A stretch of DNA of 64,000 nt, taken from Longibaculum muris. Its GTDB lineage: Bacteria; Bacillota_I; Bacilli_A; Erysipelotrichales; Coprobacillaceae. The number at the start of each line of letters is the position of its first letter. Within the stretch, counting starts at the first letter, position 1. The notes beneath the pieces were generated by a model. It ran no database searches, was not told the origin of the DNA, and saw only the letters and a program-made list of their open reading frames with translations. A program made the translations under genes and the position numbers. The stretch spans positions 36,712 to 100,711 of the forward strand of contig NZ_SMCQ01000009.1 of NCBI RefSeq assembly GCF_004343035.1, written 5' to 3'. This document shows, in pieces, positions 19,039 to 27,567 of the stretch.

Positions 19039-20409
19039 ATGGATATTATTAGACATTATATGGGACCAAAGTCTTTTTATAAGCGTGCATGTTATATTGC
19101 TATACCATTAGGGTTACAACAATTAGTCACAAGTTGTATGGGAATTATTGATTCATTAATGGTTTCTTGGATTGGTCAAGTGACAGCAGTTGGAACTGCC
19201 GTTCAGATAGAAACTTTATGTACATCGGTTTCATGGGCTTGTGCCGCTGGAGTGGGAATTTATTCCGTTCAGTTTTTTGGGGCAAAAGATATGTTGAATT
19301 TAAAACGCTCATTTGGATTAAGTTTGGTCTTAGCGATTATTTCAGGGATGTTTTGGTTTTTATTAGCAGCAATATTTGGGAAATGGATTCTTGGTTTTTA
19401 TATACAAGATGCTATGGTTATTGAAAATGGTTTATTATATTTAAGAATTGCAATGTTTTCTTATGTTTTTTTAGCAATCGAGTTTGCTTTTAATATTGTT
19501 TATCGAAATATCAATAAACCACGTATTCCTCTAATTATCGGGATTATGGCAATGATTATCAATGTCATCAGCAACTATATTTTTATCTTTGGTTTGTTTG
19601 GAATGCCAAAGATGGGGATTCAAGGAGCAGCATTAGGAACATGTTTAGCTCACATGAGTGCTGTAAGTATTCACTTTATATATGCCTATCGCACGCATCA
19701 AATCTTTTTAGGAAGTTTATCTGAAATGTTTTCTTTTGATATACGTTTTGTTAAAAATATTATGCGTAAAACCCAAGCTATCATTATTAATGAATTATTC
19801 TTTGGTTTTGGATCAACATTATTTATCAAAGCGTTTGGTGTTTTGGGAACAAGCTCTATGGATGCTTATTATGTAGGGGCTAAGATATCTGATATTTTCT
19901 ATGCCTTGGCTAATGGTTTTTCTAATGCTGTTGCTGCGATTGTAGGAATGTCATTAGGTGCAGGGAATGAAAATAAAGCGAAAGAGGAAGGAAATTATTT
20001 TATTGGGATGGCTGTTTGTTTATCAACAGTAGCAATGGCATTGATTTTTGCGGGCTCACATTTCCTTGTTTCAATCTTTCATTTAACAAATTCTCAAGTG
20101 ATTGAAGAAGCTGTTTTAATTGTTAAAGTTTTCTCACTAAGAATAGCTTTACGTTTCTTTATTGTCATTGTCTTTTCTTCTTTAAGAGCTGGAGGCGATT
20201 CAAAGATATTAACGCTTTTAGATAGTGGCTTAATGTGGGGTGTAGGCATTCCGCTTGCCTTTATATGTGTTCATCTTTTTCAAATTCAAAGTATTGCACT
20301 TGTTTTCTTGATTTGCCAATTAGAACAAGTCGTACGTGTTATCTTTGGAATGAGACGTTATCGTACAGGAGTATGGGCAGTTAATTTAACGACCTCTATT
20401 TCTAATTAA
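19039..20409 (+). CDS. MATE family efflux transporter
   Basis: A 456-residue membrane protein with about twelve hydrophobic segments in two similar halves. PLGLQQLVTSCMGIIDSLMVSWIG near the N-terminus and FGFGSTLFIKAFGVLGTSSMDAYY at the start of the second half are MATE marks. The family exports drugs or metabolites with Na+ or H+. A TATAAT at 19009 and GAGAGAGGGGG give it its own transcription and translation signals. It lies between the GntR gene and the LevR operon; an export role for amines released by deglycation is conceivable but unsupported. Confidence 0.92.
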   Translation: MDIIRHYMGPKSFYKRACYIAIPLGLQQLVTSCMGIIDSLMVSWIGQVTAVGTAVQIETLCTSVSWACAAGVGIYSVQFFGAKDMLNLKRSFGLSLVLAIISGMFWFLLAAIFGKWILGFYIQDAMVIENGLLYLRIAMFSYVFLAIEFAFNIVYRNINKPRIPLIIGIMAMIINVISNYIFIFGLFGMPKMGIQGAALGTCLAHMSAVSIHFIYAYRTHQIFLGSLSEMFSFDIRFVKNIMRKTQAIIINELFFGFGSTLFIKAFGVLGTSSMDAYYVGAKISDIFYALANGFSNAVAAIVGMSLGAGNENKAKEEGNYFIGMAVCLSTVAMALIFAGSHFLVSIFHLTNSQVIEEAVLIVKVFSLRIALRFFIVIVFSSLRAGGDSKILTLLDSGLMWGVGIPLAFICVHLFQIQSIALVFLICQLEQVVRVIFGMRRYRTGVWAVNLTTSISN

Positions 20410-20427
20410 GAAAAATAATTTAAAAAT

Positions 20428-20470
20428 AGTCGAATCTATTGTAGAATAAAGGTAGATTCGACTGTCTTTT
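20428..20470 (+). terminator. Terminator after the MATE gene
   Basis: AGTCGAATCTA (20428-20438) and TAGATTCGACT (20453-20463) are an exact 11-bp stem, followed by GTCTTTT. Confidence 0.85.
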
Positions 20471-20487
20471 ACAAATGACATCATTTT

Positions 20488-20567
20488 GTGTTGACATGTG
20501 TTGAAAAGTGTTGAAGATTATAAAAAATATGTCAATTATATGTTTAAGTGTCAAAAAATTCAACACT
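20488..20567. repeat. Helically phased GTGTTGA repeats plus an inverted copy
   Basis: GTGTTGA occurs at 20488-20494, 20498-20504 and 20508-20514, exactly ten bases apart, and AGTGTTGAA at 20507-20515 has an exact inverted copy TTCAACACT at 20559-20567. The array lies just upstream of the LevR-like regulator's promoter, where an activator would bind. One-turn spacing means all copies face the same side of the helix. Confidence 0.6.
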
Positions 20568-20568
20568 G

Positions 20569-20598
20569 TTGTTATAAGATGTCATAATACGATATATT
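20569..20598 (+). promoter_or_regulatory. Promoter of the LevR-PTS operon with shared operator motif
   Basis: TTGTTA (20569-20574), 18 bases, TATATT (20593-20598). The -35 box is the start of TTGTTATAAGATGTCATAA (20569-20587), the third copy of the motif at the first deglycase promoter. A repressor bound here would cover the -35 box and spacer. Confidence 0.6.
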
Positions 20599-20649
20599 GT
20601 AGCTGTGAGGCAGGGATGAATCAGATATCTCAAGAAAGGAAGTAGAAAT

Positions 20650-23373
20650 ATGGCAAATAGCACAAAAGATTTAATACTGAACTATTTGAGTGATCTGACA
20701 GAAACTTTCGACTTTACCCAAGTCAATGCATTTACCGCTTCAGCAATGAGTGATGAAATGCATATAAGTAGAAGCCTTGCAAGTCAGTATCTTAATGAGC
20801 TTGTTAAAGAGAAAGTTGTCATGAAAATTAATTCTAGACCAGTTTATTTCTTACATCGTAAGAAAATGGAAGAACTTTACAAAACAACTTTCCAAGATGA
20901 CGATTTTTATGATTTAGAAGAAGTCAAACAATATGTTATGAATCATTCTTTTGGAGAGGGGAATTATTCAAAAATAATCGGCTCAGATAAATCATTAGCC
21001 ATTGTAATTAAACAATTAAGAGAAAGCTTTGAATATCCACCTTGTGGATTGCCAGTTATTCTTAATGGAGAGAAGGGTACTGGAAAAAGAACATTATGTA
21101 CAACAATCTATGAGAATGCAGCGCGAATTGGAACAATTCATGCCGATACAAAACTCATCAAATTAGAATTCTCACCAACCAACAGCCAAACCTTACTTAC
21201 AAAGGTCTTTGGCAAAAACAATCAACCAGGATTGATTGATAGTACAAATCACTTAGTTTTCATGATTTGCAATGCTCAGTATATGTCCCATGAATTTCAA
21301 GAACAATTATGTCTCTTGTTAGAAATGGACAAAAACAAATCATCAAGTAAAAGCAAATATAAAAACAAAAATATTCGATATATGCTTTTATGTGATATTC
21401 ATCCTCATCTTTGTATGAGTGAAAGACTTCTTAAAAACATCCCTCTGATTTTAGATGTTCCTAAACTTCAAGATAAGAGCAAAGAAGAAAAAGAAGAACT
21501 CATTATTCACTTCATTCAAAATGAAGGTTTAAAGATGAAGAAAACCATTAAAATATCAAGTGCTGTTTTAAGAGCCTTAGTCAATGGTGATTATGAAAAC
21601 AATTTATTAGGTTTACAATCAACAATCCAATTGATGTGTGCAAGTGCATTAAGAGAAAGTGCTGGCAAAAAAGAAGTGATTATTCATACTTATGATTTAC
21701 CAGAACATCTTCTTCAAACAATGCCAATTGTCACAGATGAAAATGTTATATACATCGATACAACAACTTACAAAAAGAGTGAGGAAATTGATTTTATATT
21801 TGATTATTTTGATCGTATTATTAAACCACTGCATAAATATGAAGGATTAGAAACTGCATTAAATGAGAGTAAACATAACTTTGATTTATTGAGTGATTAT
21901 CTTTCTTATAAACAAAGAATACCACCAGAAAGAATCAAAGGAACAGAAATTTCTTTATCTAATATCTTAGATGTAGTTTTAAAGAAACGTTATATTAATT
22001 TACCAAGTGGATTTTGTTGTACATTAGCAAAATTGATTTATATAAGTGAACTTTATAGTTCATCAATTCAAAATTATCATCTAGAACATCGTTCAATGAT
22101 TGATGAAATTATCTTGAATATTAAAAGTGAGCTCATGTATGAATCAATGATTGTAGAAGATATTACAAGATTAGTAAATGCTAATTTAGAAATGCAAATG
22201 ACAGATATCTTATTCATTATTATGGTTGTTTATTTACATCATTATAATGCTCAAGTCGCAAGACGTAATATTTTTGGAATGATTGTCTGTCATGGTTATT
22301 CAACCGCAACTTCGATTGCTGATGCAGTCAATAGCTTATTAGAAAATTATGTGTTTGAGGCTGTGGATATGCCATTAGATGTCACAGTTGATGAAATCAA
22401 AGAAGTACTTGTCGAAAGATTAAACCGTATGAATCATAATGCTGATGTCATTGTGATGGTTGATATGGGATCTTTAGAACAGCTGGGGAATAGCTTAAGT
22501 ACAGCAATTAATTGTAGTGTTGGTGTCATCAACAATGTTTCAACAAGGTTAGCTTTAAATGTTGGAAACTGTATCTTAAATGATAAAGATATACAAACAA
22601 CCTTGGAAAAAGTCAGTGAGTCATCAAAAGCAGCTTATACAATTATTGATCGTCAAAAGAATGACACAATCTTATTTACAAGTGAAAGTGGCATTCATAT
22701 GGCTCAAAGAATGAGAGAATTATTTGAAAGCAGTTTACCTGGACAAATACCAATTGATTTAGAAGTTTGTGATTATAATCAATTAGTAGCAAGTGGTCCA
22801 CATCATGAATTATTTGAAAGTAATAATGTCCTCTTTATTACTGGAACAGCAAATCCACATATCGAAGGACAAGTCTTTATTGCCTTAGAAGATATTATAT
22901 CAGGTAATAATATTGATTTAATGACTTCCCATTTGTCTAAACATTTAGCACCGAAGCAATTAAATCAATTATTAGATGATTTACGTAAAGATTTTACTTT
23001 ACAAAATGTTGTTGGATATCTCACAATCCTTAATCCAAAAGTTTTATTAGATAGCGTTACCCTTGCGATAGATGATTTGCAAGATCGCTTAAATAAACGT
23101 TTTGGTGGTAAGACATTAATTGGTATTTATATTCATGTATGTTGTTTAATCGAAAGATTAGTCACGAAAACAGCCATTACTGAATATGTCGATTTAGAAG
23201 GATTTGAAAGAGATAATAAAGCCTTTATCGCATGTGTTCATGAAGCATTTAAAAACTTATCAATTCGCTATAATATTACAATACCAACTAGTGAAATTGC
23301 TTATTTACATGAATTTATTGCTGCGGATGAACAACGCTTTGAAGATGGCGAACTGGTTTCAAAATTAAAATAG
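20650..23373 (+). CDS. LevR-like PTS-regulated transcription factor with a decayed AAA+ domain
   Basis: A 907-residue protein with LevR/GfrR layout: N-terminal HTH (about 10-60), AAA+ region (110-370), first PRD, an EIIA-Man domain with His548 in GMIVCHG, an EIIB-Gat-like domain, and a second PRD. The AAA+ core is broken: Walker A reads GEKGTGKR (140-147) with Arg for Ser/Thr; the GAFTGA loop that touches sigma-54 is missing near residue 190; and Walker B has become VFMICN (203-208). So it should not act as a normal sigma-54 activator. It is the first gene of the PTS operon, 15 bases before EIIA, with no -12/-24 promoter in the gap. The PTS domains remain, so control by phosphorylation is likely. 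Confidence 0.88.
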   Translation: MANSTKDLILNYLSDLTETFDFTQVNAFTASAMSDEMHISRSLASQYLNELVKEKVVMKINSRPVYFLHRKKMEELYKTTFQDDDFYDLEEVKQYVMNHSFGEGNYSKIIGSDKSLAIVIKQLRESFEYPPCGLPVILNGEKGTGKRTLCTTIYENAARIGTIHADTKLIKLEFSPTNSQTLLTKVFGKNNQPGLIDSTNHLVFMICNAQYMSHEFQEQLCLLLEMDKNKSSSKSKYKNKNIRYMLLCDIHPHLCMSERLLKNIPLILDVPKLQDKSKEEKEELIIHFIQNEGLKMKKTIKISSAVLRALVNGDYENNLLGLQSTIQLMCASALRESAGKKEVIIHTYDLPEHLLQTMPIVTDENVIYIDTTTYKKSEEIDFIFDYFDRIIKPLHKYEGLETALNESKHNFDLLSDYLSYKQRIPPERIKGTEISLSNILDVVLKKRYINLPSGFCCTLAKLIYISELYSSSIQNYHLEHRSMIDEIILNIKSELMYESMIVEDITRLVNANLEMQMTDILFIIMVVYLHHYNAQVARRNIFGMIVCHGYSTATSIADAVNSLLENYVFEAVDMPLDVTVDEIKEVLVERLNRMNHNADVIVMVDMGSLEQLGNSLSTAINCSVGVINNVSTRLALNVGNCILNDKDIQTTLEKVSESSKAAYTIIDRQKNDTILFTSESGIHMAQRMRELFESSLPGQIPIDLEVCDYNQLVASGPHHELFESNNVLFITGTANPHIEGQVFIALEDIISGNNIDLMTSHLSKHLAPKQLNQLLDDLRKDFTLQNVVGYLTILNPKVLLDSVTLAIDDLQDRLNKRFGGKTLIGIYIHVCCLIERLVTKTAITEYVDLEGFERDNKAFIACVHEAFKNLSIRYNITIPTSEIAYLHEFIAADEQRFEDGELVSKLK

Positions 23374-23388
23374 AGTAGGGGAATAGAT

Positions 23389-23814
23389 ATGGAAAAAGAA
23401 AAAAAGGTTGTCATTGCAACTCATGGAGAACTAGCCAAAGGGCTAGTGAGTGCATTAAAGATTATTGTAGGAGATGTCGCTGATATTCAAACAGTTTGTG
23501 GATATACAACACCAGATTTTGATTTAGATCAAACGATTCAATCTATTATGAATCAACATGATTTTAATCAATATGAATTGGTTGTTTGCACAGATATGAT
23601 GGGTGGAAGTGTTAATAATGGTTTTGTTAAATATTTAGGACAATATCCATTTCATCTTGTAACAAATACAAATTTAGCATTTTTAGTTGATTTACTATTA
23701 ACACCTGGATGTATTAATGCTCAAGTCTTAACATCAAAGGTAAGTGATGATTTAGTTAGTGTTAAATATGTCAATGGTGTTGTTAATAGCATGGATGATT
23801 TAGATGATTTGTAA
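23389..23814 (+). CDS. PTS EIIA, mannose family
   Basis: A 141-residue mannose/fructose/sorbose-family EIIA. His12 in IATHGELAKG is the residue phosphorylated by HPr, and DMMGGSVNN is the second conserved loop. It lies 15 bases after the LevR-like gene behind AGTAGGGG. With the three following genes it makes a complete permease. In the Salmonella gfr locus such a PTS imports fructoselysine and glucoselysine; the FrlB-like gene at the end of this operon suggests the same here. Confidence 0.94.
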   Translation: MEKEKKVVIATHGELAKGLVSALKIIVGDVADIQTVCGYTTPDFDLDQTIQSIMNQHDFNQYELVVCTDMMGGSVNNGFVKYLGQYPFHLVTNTNLAFLVDLLLTPGCINAQVLTSKVSDDLVSVKYVNGVVNSMDDLDDL

Positions 23815-23835
23815 GAAGGACGGAGGTGAAGAAAT

Positions 23836-24306
23836 ATGATTAAAGCAGTAAGAGTTGACCACAGATTGGTTCATGGACAGGTTGCATTTACTTGGACACA
23901 TTTCTTGGCAGCAACAAGAATTATTGTTATTGATGATAAAGCAGCGACTGATGAATTTCAAAAGATGGCATTAAATATGTCTAAACCTGCTGGATGTAAA
24001 TTGAATATTTTTACAGTGGAAAAGGCTTTATCAAAAATGGCAAAAGTTGAAACTTTAAATGAAAATATCTTTATTGTTTTTGGATGTACGAGGGATGCTG
24101 CAAGATTTATTGAAGGATATCCAAAATTTAAAGAAATTAATTATGGTGGTATTGCTAAAAAAGAAGGATCTAAATCATATGGGGAAGTTGTTTATTTAAA
24201 TGATGAAGAAGTTGCTGATTCGAAAAAAATTATGAGTTTAGGAACAAAGATCTTTATGCAACAATTACCAACAACAAAGAGAGAGGAATTAAGATTCGCA
24301 GATTAG
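23836..24306 (+). CDS. PTS EIIB, mannose family
   Basis: A 156-residue mannose-family EIIB. VRVDHRLVHGQVAFTW is the active-site motif, with His13 as the phosphorylated residue. It passes phosphate from EIIA to the sugar held by IIC and IID. The gene starts behind GGACGGAGGTG, 21 bases after EIIA. Confidence 0.95.
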   Translation: MIKAVRVDHRLVHGQVAFTWTHFLAATRIIVIDDKAATDEFQKMALNMSKPAGCKLNIFTVEKALSKMAKVETLNENIFIVFGCTRDAARFIEGYPKFKEINYGGIAKKEGSKSYGEVVYLNDEEVADSKKIMSLGTKIFMQQLPTTKREELRFAD

Positions 24307-24323
24307 ATTAAGGAGGAAAAATT

Positions 24324-25121
24324 ATGTTATTTAAGGCGATTATTGTCGGTCTGATTGCAGTCTTTGCAAGAATTGATTCACGTATGTTAGGACGTTTGAA
24401 CTTTGAAAGACCGCTCATTACATGTACGCTTGTAGGTCTTTTCTTAGGAGATGTAAAAGTTGGGCTTTTAGTCGGAGCTCAAATGGAAATGGTTAGTTTA
24501 GGATTTATGAGTATCGGAGCTTCTGGTTTTGATATGAACATGGGTTCTATTGCAGGGTGTGCATTGGTTATTTTAACAGGTGCTAAAATTGAAACAGCTT
24601 TAGCTATTGCAACACCAATGACATTATTAATCACACTTATTGAGACAGCAGCAAGTGTTGTTCGTATCAGTATGACTCATATGATTGATAATTATGTTGA
24701 TAAGAGTGAATACAAGAAAGCTAAACTTGTAGATATTTTCTGGGGACCAATGTTATATGCTGTATGTACATTTGTACCAGTATTTATGGCTGTTTATTTA
24801 GGAGCAGATGTTATCAATGCAATTGTTAATGCAGTACCTCAATTTGTATTAGATGGTATTACTTTAGGTGCTAACTTAGTAGCATTCTTCGGATTTGCAA
24901 TGTTATTATCTGTTATGATTAATAAGAAAAATGCAATTTTCTTCTTCTTTGGATTTGCTATTGCAGCCTATTCAGGATTAAGTTTAACTGCAATTGCTAT
25001 TATTTCAATCATCATGGCTGTGTTATTCTATCAAATTAAATATGGTGATGGTTCACTTCAATTATCATCAAATGGTCAAGCAGATGACTATGATGAACTT
25101 GAAGATGACTTAGATGATTAA
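24324..25121 (+). CDS. PTS EIIC, mannose family
   Basis: A 265-residue membrane subunit with about seven hydrophobic segments. RPLITCTLVGLFLGD and GAQMEMVSLGFMSIG are mannose-family EIIC motifs, which line the sugar path. The C-terminus is very acidic (YDELEDDLDD), an addition that most relatives have only in short form. It starts behind AAGGAGG. The substrate is set mostly by IIC and IID, so these would be the genes to compare with GfrC and GfrD. Confidence 0.95.
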   Translation: MLFKAIIVGLIAVFARIDSRMLGRLNFERPLITCTLVGLFLGDVKVGLLVGAQMEMVSLGFMSIGASGFDMNMGSIAGCALVILTGAKIETALAIATPMTLLITLIETAASVVRISMTHMIDNYVDKSEYKKAKLVDIFWGPMLYAVCTFVPVFMAVYLGADVINAIVNAVPQFVLDGITLGANLVAFFGFAMLLSVMINKKNAIFFFFGFAIAAYSGLSLTAIAIISIIMAVLFYQIKYGDGSLQLSSNGQADDYDELEDDLDD

Positions 25122-25134
25122 GGAGGAATGAAAA

Positions 25135-25974
25135 ATGTCACAAAAAGGGTTAGAAGCACAAAGAAATTATCCATTACATAAAAAAGTAAGAGAATTTTTC
25201 TGGGGTGGTTGGTGTATGCAAACTAACTGGAACTATGAAAGACAAATGAACACTGCATTTATGTGGGGGATTTCTAATACATTAGATCGTCTTTATCCAG
25301 AACCAGAAGAAGATGAAAAGAAAAAAGAAAGATATAGAGCTTCATTAGAGTTCTTCAATATTACACCACAATTTGGTGCATTCGTATTAGGTTTAACTGC
25401 CGCAATGGAAGAAGAATATGCAGAAAAGCCAGATACATTTGATCCAAAAATGATTACATCAGTAAAAACTGCATTAATGGGCCCTTTATCTGGGGTAGGA
25501 GATTCATTATTCCAAGGAACTGTTAGAATTATCGCAATGAGTATTGGTATTTCATTAGCACAACAAGGATCTATCTTAGGACCAATCTTAGCTATGTTAA
25601 TCTCATTTGCAGTCAGCTTCCCAATTACTTGGTTTGGAGCTAAGTTAGGATATACAAAAGGACAAGAATTAATTCGTCAAATTTCTGAAAGTAACTTAAT
25701 GGATAAGTTAATGTATGGATGTAGTGTTGCTGGGTTAATGGTTGTTGGTGGTATGGCTGCTACTTTGGTTAATGTAACTACACCTTTAACATATGGAAAA
25801 ACATTAGTTGTACAAGAAATTTTAGATGGTATTATGCCTAAAATGTTACCTTTAGCTTTAACTGGATTAATGTATTATTTAGTTAAAAAAGGTGTTCATC
25901 CAATTGTTATTGTTATTGCTTGCTTTGTTGTTGGTATTATCTTAAATTACTTTGGTATCTTAGCAGCAGCATAA
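25135..25974 (+). CDS. PTS EIID, mannose family
   Basis: A 279-residue EIID. The N-terminal half has NWNYERQMNTAF, FFNITPQFGAFVLGL and MGPLSGVGDSLFQGT, all hallmark EIID stretches; the C-terminal part has two or three membrane segments. It starts 13 bases after EIIC behind AAGGAGG. It completes the permease together with EIIC and is followed by a hairpin and the second deglycase. Confidence 0.95.
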   Translation: MSQKGLEAQRNYPLHKKVREFFWGGWCMQTNWNYERQMNTAFMWGISNTLDRLYPEPEEDEKKKERYRASLEFFNITPQFGAFVLGLTAAMEEEYAEKPDTFDPKMITSVKTALMGPLSGVGDSLFQGTVRIIAMSIGISLAQQGSILGPILAMLISFAVSFPITWFGAKLGYTKGQELIRQISESNLMDKLMYGCSVAGLMVVGGMAATLVNVTTPLTYGKTLVVQEILDGIMPKMLPLALTGLMYYLVKKGVHPIVIVIACFVVGIILNYFGILAAA

Positions 25975-25979
25975 AAAGG

Positions 25980-26005
25980 AATAAACTTAGGGAATTAAGT
26001 TTATT
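25980..26005 (+). terminator. Intra-operon hairpin between EIID and deglycase 2
   Basis: AATAAACTTA (25980-25989) and TAAGTTTATT (25996-26005) are an exact 10-bp stem with a six-base loop. The stem is AT-rich and no long T run follows, so it is more likely an RNA processing or stability element or a leaky terminator than a full stop. Confidence 0.5.
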
Positions 26006-26049
26006 TATAGATTATTGAACATGAAAGGGTTAAAAAGGAGGAGAGAGAA

Positions 26050-27015
26050 ATGTTCGATGTTAAAAAAATGATTGAAGAAATTACTTCAAAAAAAGAAATT
26101 AAAAACATTAGTTTTACAGGAGTTGGTGGATCTTTAGCTTGTTTCTATGCACCTTATTACTATGTTATGAGAGAAGGGAAAAATGTAACAACAAGTTATA
26201 CTTCATCAAATGAATTCGTTCATGATACACCATCATGCGTAGGGGAAAATTCAATTGTTGTCATTTCATCTCGTGGAGGAAATACTGCTGAAACTGTTGA
26301 AGCTGGACGTGTTGCTAAAAAATTAGGAGCAACTGTTATTGGTATGACTCACGAAGAAGGGGAAAATGGAATTACTGAAGTTTCTGATTATGTTGTTTTA
26401 TTCAAAGATTTATCTGAAGCTCCATATGAAGAAAGTAAAACTGGATATATTTTAAAAATTGCTATTGAAACATTACATCAAGTTGAAGGTACTGGAAAAT
26501 ATGAATTAATGAATGAAGCTATTGAAAAAATGAATACATTAATTCCTGCTGCTGAAAAAGCAATTATTCCAGAAGCTATTAAATTCTCAATTAACTATAA
26601 AGATGATAATATCATTTATACAATGGGTAGTGGTACAGCATGGTCTGCAGCTCAACAACAACAAATTTGTATCTTAATGGAAATGCAATGGATCAACTCA
26701 AGTGTTATCCACACTGGTGAATTCTTCCATGGTCCATTTGAAATCACTGATCCAGATACAGCGTTCTTATTGTTGAAATCAACAGGTAAGACTAAACCAT
26801 TAGATGAAAGAGCAATTAATTTCTTAAGTCAATATAATCATCATTTCACAGTGATTGATGCTGAAAAATATGGTATGAATGACTTAGGTGAAGTTAGTGA
26901 ATACTTTGATTATGACTTCCATACAGCAATGCTTGGAGTATTCAACAAATTATTAGCTGATATGAGAGATCATCCATTAAGTAAAAGAAAATATATGTGG
27001 AAATATAAATATTAA
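26050..27015 (+). CDS. SIS-domain fructosamine-6-phosphate deglycase, FrlB-like (copy 2)
   Basis: A 321-residue paralogue of the gene at 16512, same length and layout. TGVGGSLACFYAPYYYV and SSRGGNTAETVEA form the first SIS site; IHTGEFFHGPFEI has the catalytic Glu-His pair; the end is KRKYMWKYKY. It follows the mannose-family PTS, as GfrE and GfrF do in the Salmonella operon, and probably acts on the phosphorylated Amadori compound brought in by that PTS. Two deglycases in one region could divide fructose- and glucose-type (C1 and C2) adducts. Start follows AAAGGAGGAGAG. Confidence 0.88.
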   Translation: MFDVKKMIEEITSKKEIKNISFTGVGGSLACFYAPYYYVMREGKNVTTSYTSSNEFVHDTPSCVGENSIVVISSRGGNTAETVEAGRVAKKLGATVIGMTHEEGENGITEVSDYVVLFKDLSEAPYEESKTGYILKIAIETLHQVEGTGKYELMNEAIEKMNTLIPAAEKAIIPEAIKFSINYKDDNIIYTMGSGTAWSAAQQQQICILMEMQWINSSVIHTGEFFHGPFEITDPDTAFLLLKSTGKTKPLDERAINFLSQYNHHFTVIDAEKYGMNDLGEVSEYFDYDFHTAMLGVFNKLLADMRDHPLSKRKYMWKYKY

Positions 27016-27022
27016 AATGTAT

Positions 27023-27048
27023 AATCTGACAGTGCAAGCTGTCAGATT
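27023..27048 (+). terminator. Terminator after deglycase 2
   Basis: AATCTGACAG (27023-27032), loop TGCAAG, CTGTCAGATT (27039-27048), an exact 10-bp stem. The tail CATTCTTTAT is a weak T run, so read-through into the next gene is possible. Confidence 0.7.
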
Positions 27049-27075
27049 CATTCTTTATAAAGAGAGGTGAAGATA

Positions 27076-27567
27076 ATGTTTAGGAAAATGCGTCGTTATA
27101 AACAAGCTTTATCATTATTAGAATGTGCTGCCATTTTAAATAAAGCTACATCAGGAACTTTGGCTGTTATGGGTGATGATAATTATCCCTATGCTGTTCC
27201 TTTGAGTTTTGTATATGATCATAATCGTTTGATTTTTCATTGTGCAACAAGTGGTCATAAAATAGATGCAATTGAAAAAAATCCAAAGGTTTCGTTTTGT
27301 ATCATCGCTCAAGATCAAGTAGTTGAAGAAAAATATACAACTTATTTTAGAAGTGTGATTGTTTTTGGTAAAGCTCATATAGCAAGAAATGTAAAAGAAA
27401 AGAAAGAAGCATTTGAAGTTTTAGCTGCTAAATATTCTCCTCGTGATGAAAAAGGAAGAATGGATGAAATGAATAAATTATTTGAACAAACGAATATTAT
27501 TATTGTTGATATTGAACATATCAGTGGAAAAGAAGCCATTGAATTAAAAAAGAATTGTGAAAAATGA
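27076..27567 (+). CDS. Pyridoxamine 5'-phosphate oxidase-like flavoprotein (NimA-type)
   Basis: A 163-residue split-barrel flavin-binding protein of the kind often called 5-nitroimidazole antibiotic resistance or PNPOx-like. GTLAVMGDDNYPYAVPLSFVY and FHCATSGHKIDAI are the family's strands and flavin-phosphate contact. ATG 27076 is preferred because the in-frame GTG at 27067 is part of the AGAGGTG ribosome binding site. It overlaps the next gene by four bases. The actual substrate is unknown; the group includes nitro- and quinone reductases. Confidence 0.87.
   Translation: MFRKMRRYKQALSLLECAAILNKATSGTLAVMGDDNYPYAVPLSFVYDHNRLIFHCATSGHKIDAIEKNPKVSFCIIAQDQVVEEKYTTYFRSVIVFGKAHIARNVKEKKEAFEVLAAKYSPRDEKGRMDEMNKLFEQTNIIIVDIEHISGKEAIELKKNCEK

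Noticed and set aside
20491..20496. TTGACA as -35 box for the LevR-like gene
   Set aside because: No -10 box lies 16-18 bases downstream; the sequence is better explained as one of the GTGTTGA repeats, and the pair at 20569/20593 is a better promoter.
23374..23388. Sigma-54 promoter before the mannose-family PTS genes
   Set aside because: Only 15 bases lie between the regulator stop and the EIIA start, with no GG-N10-GC pattern.
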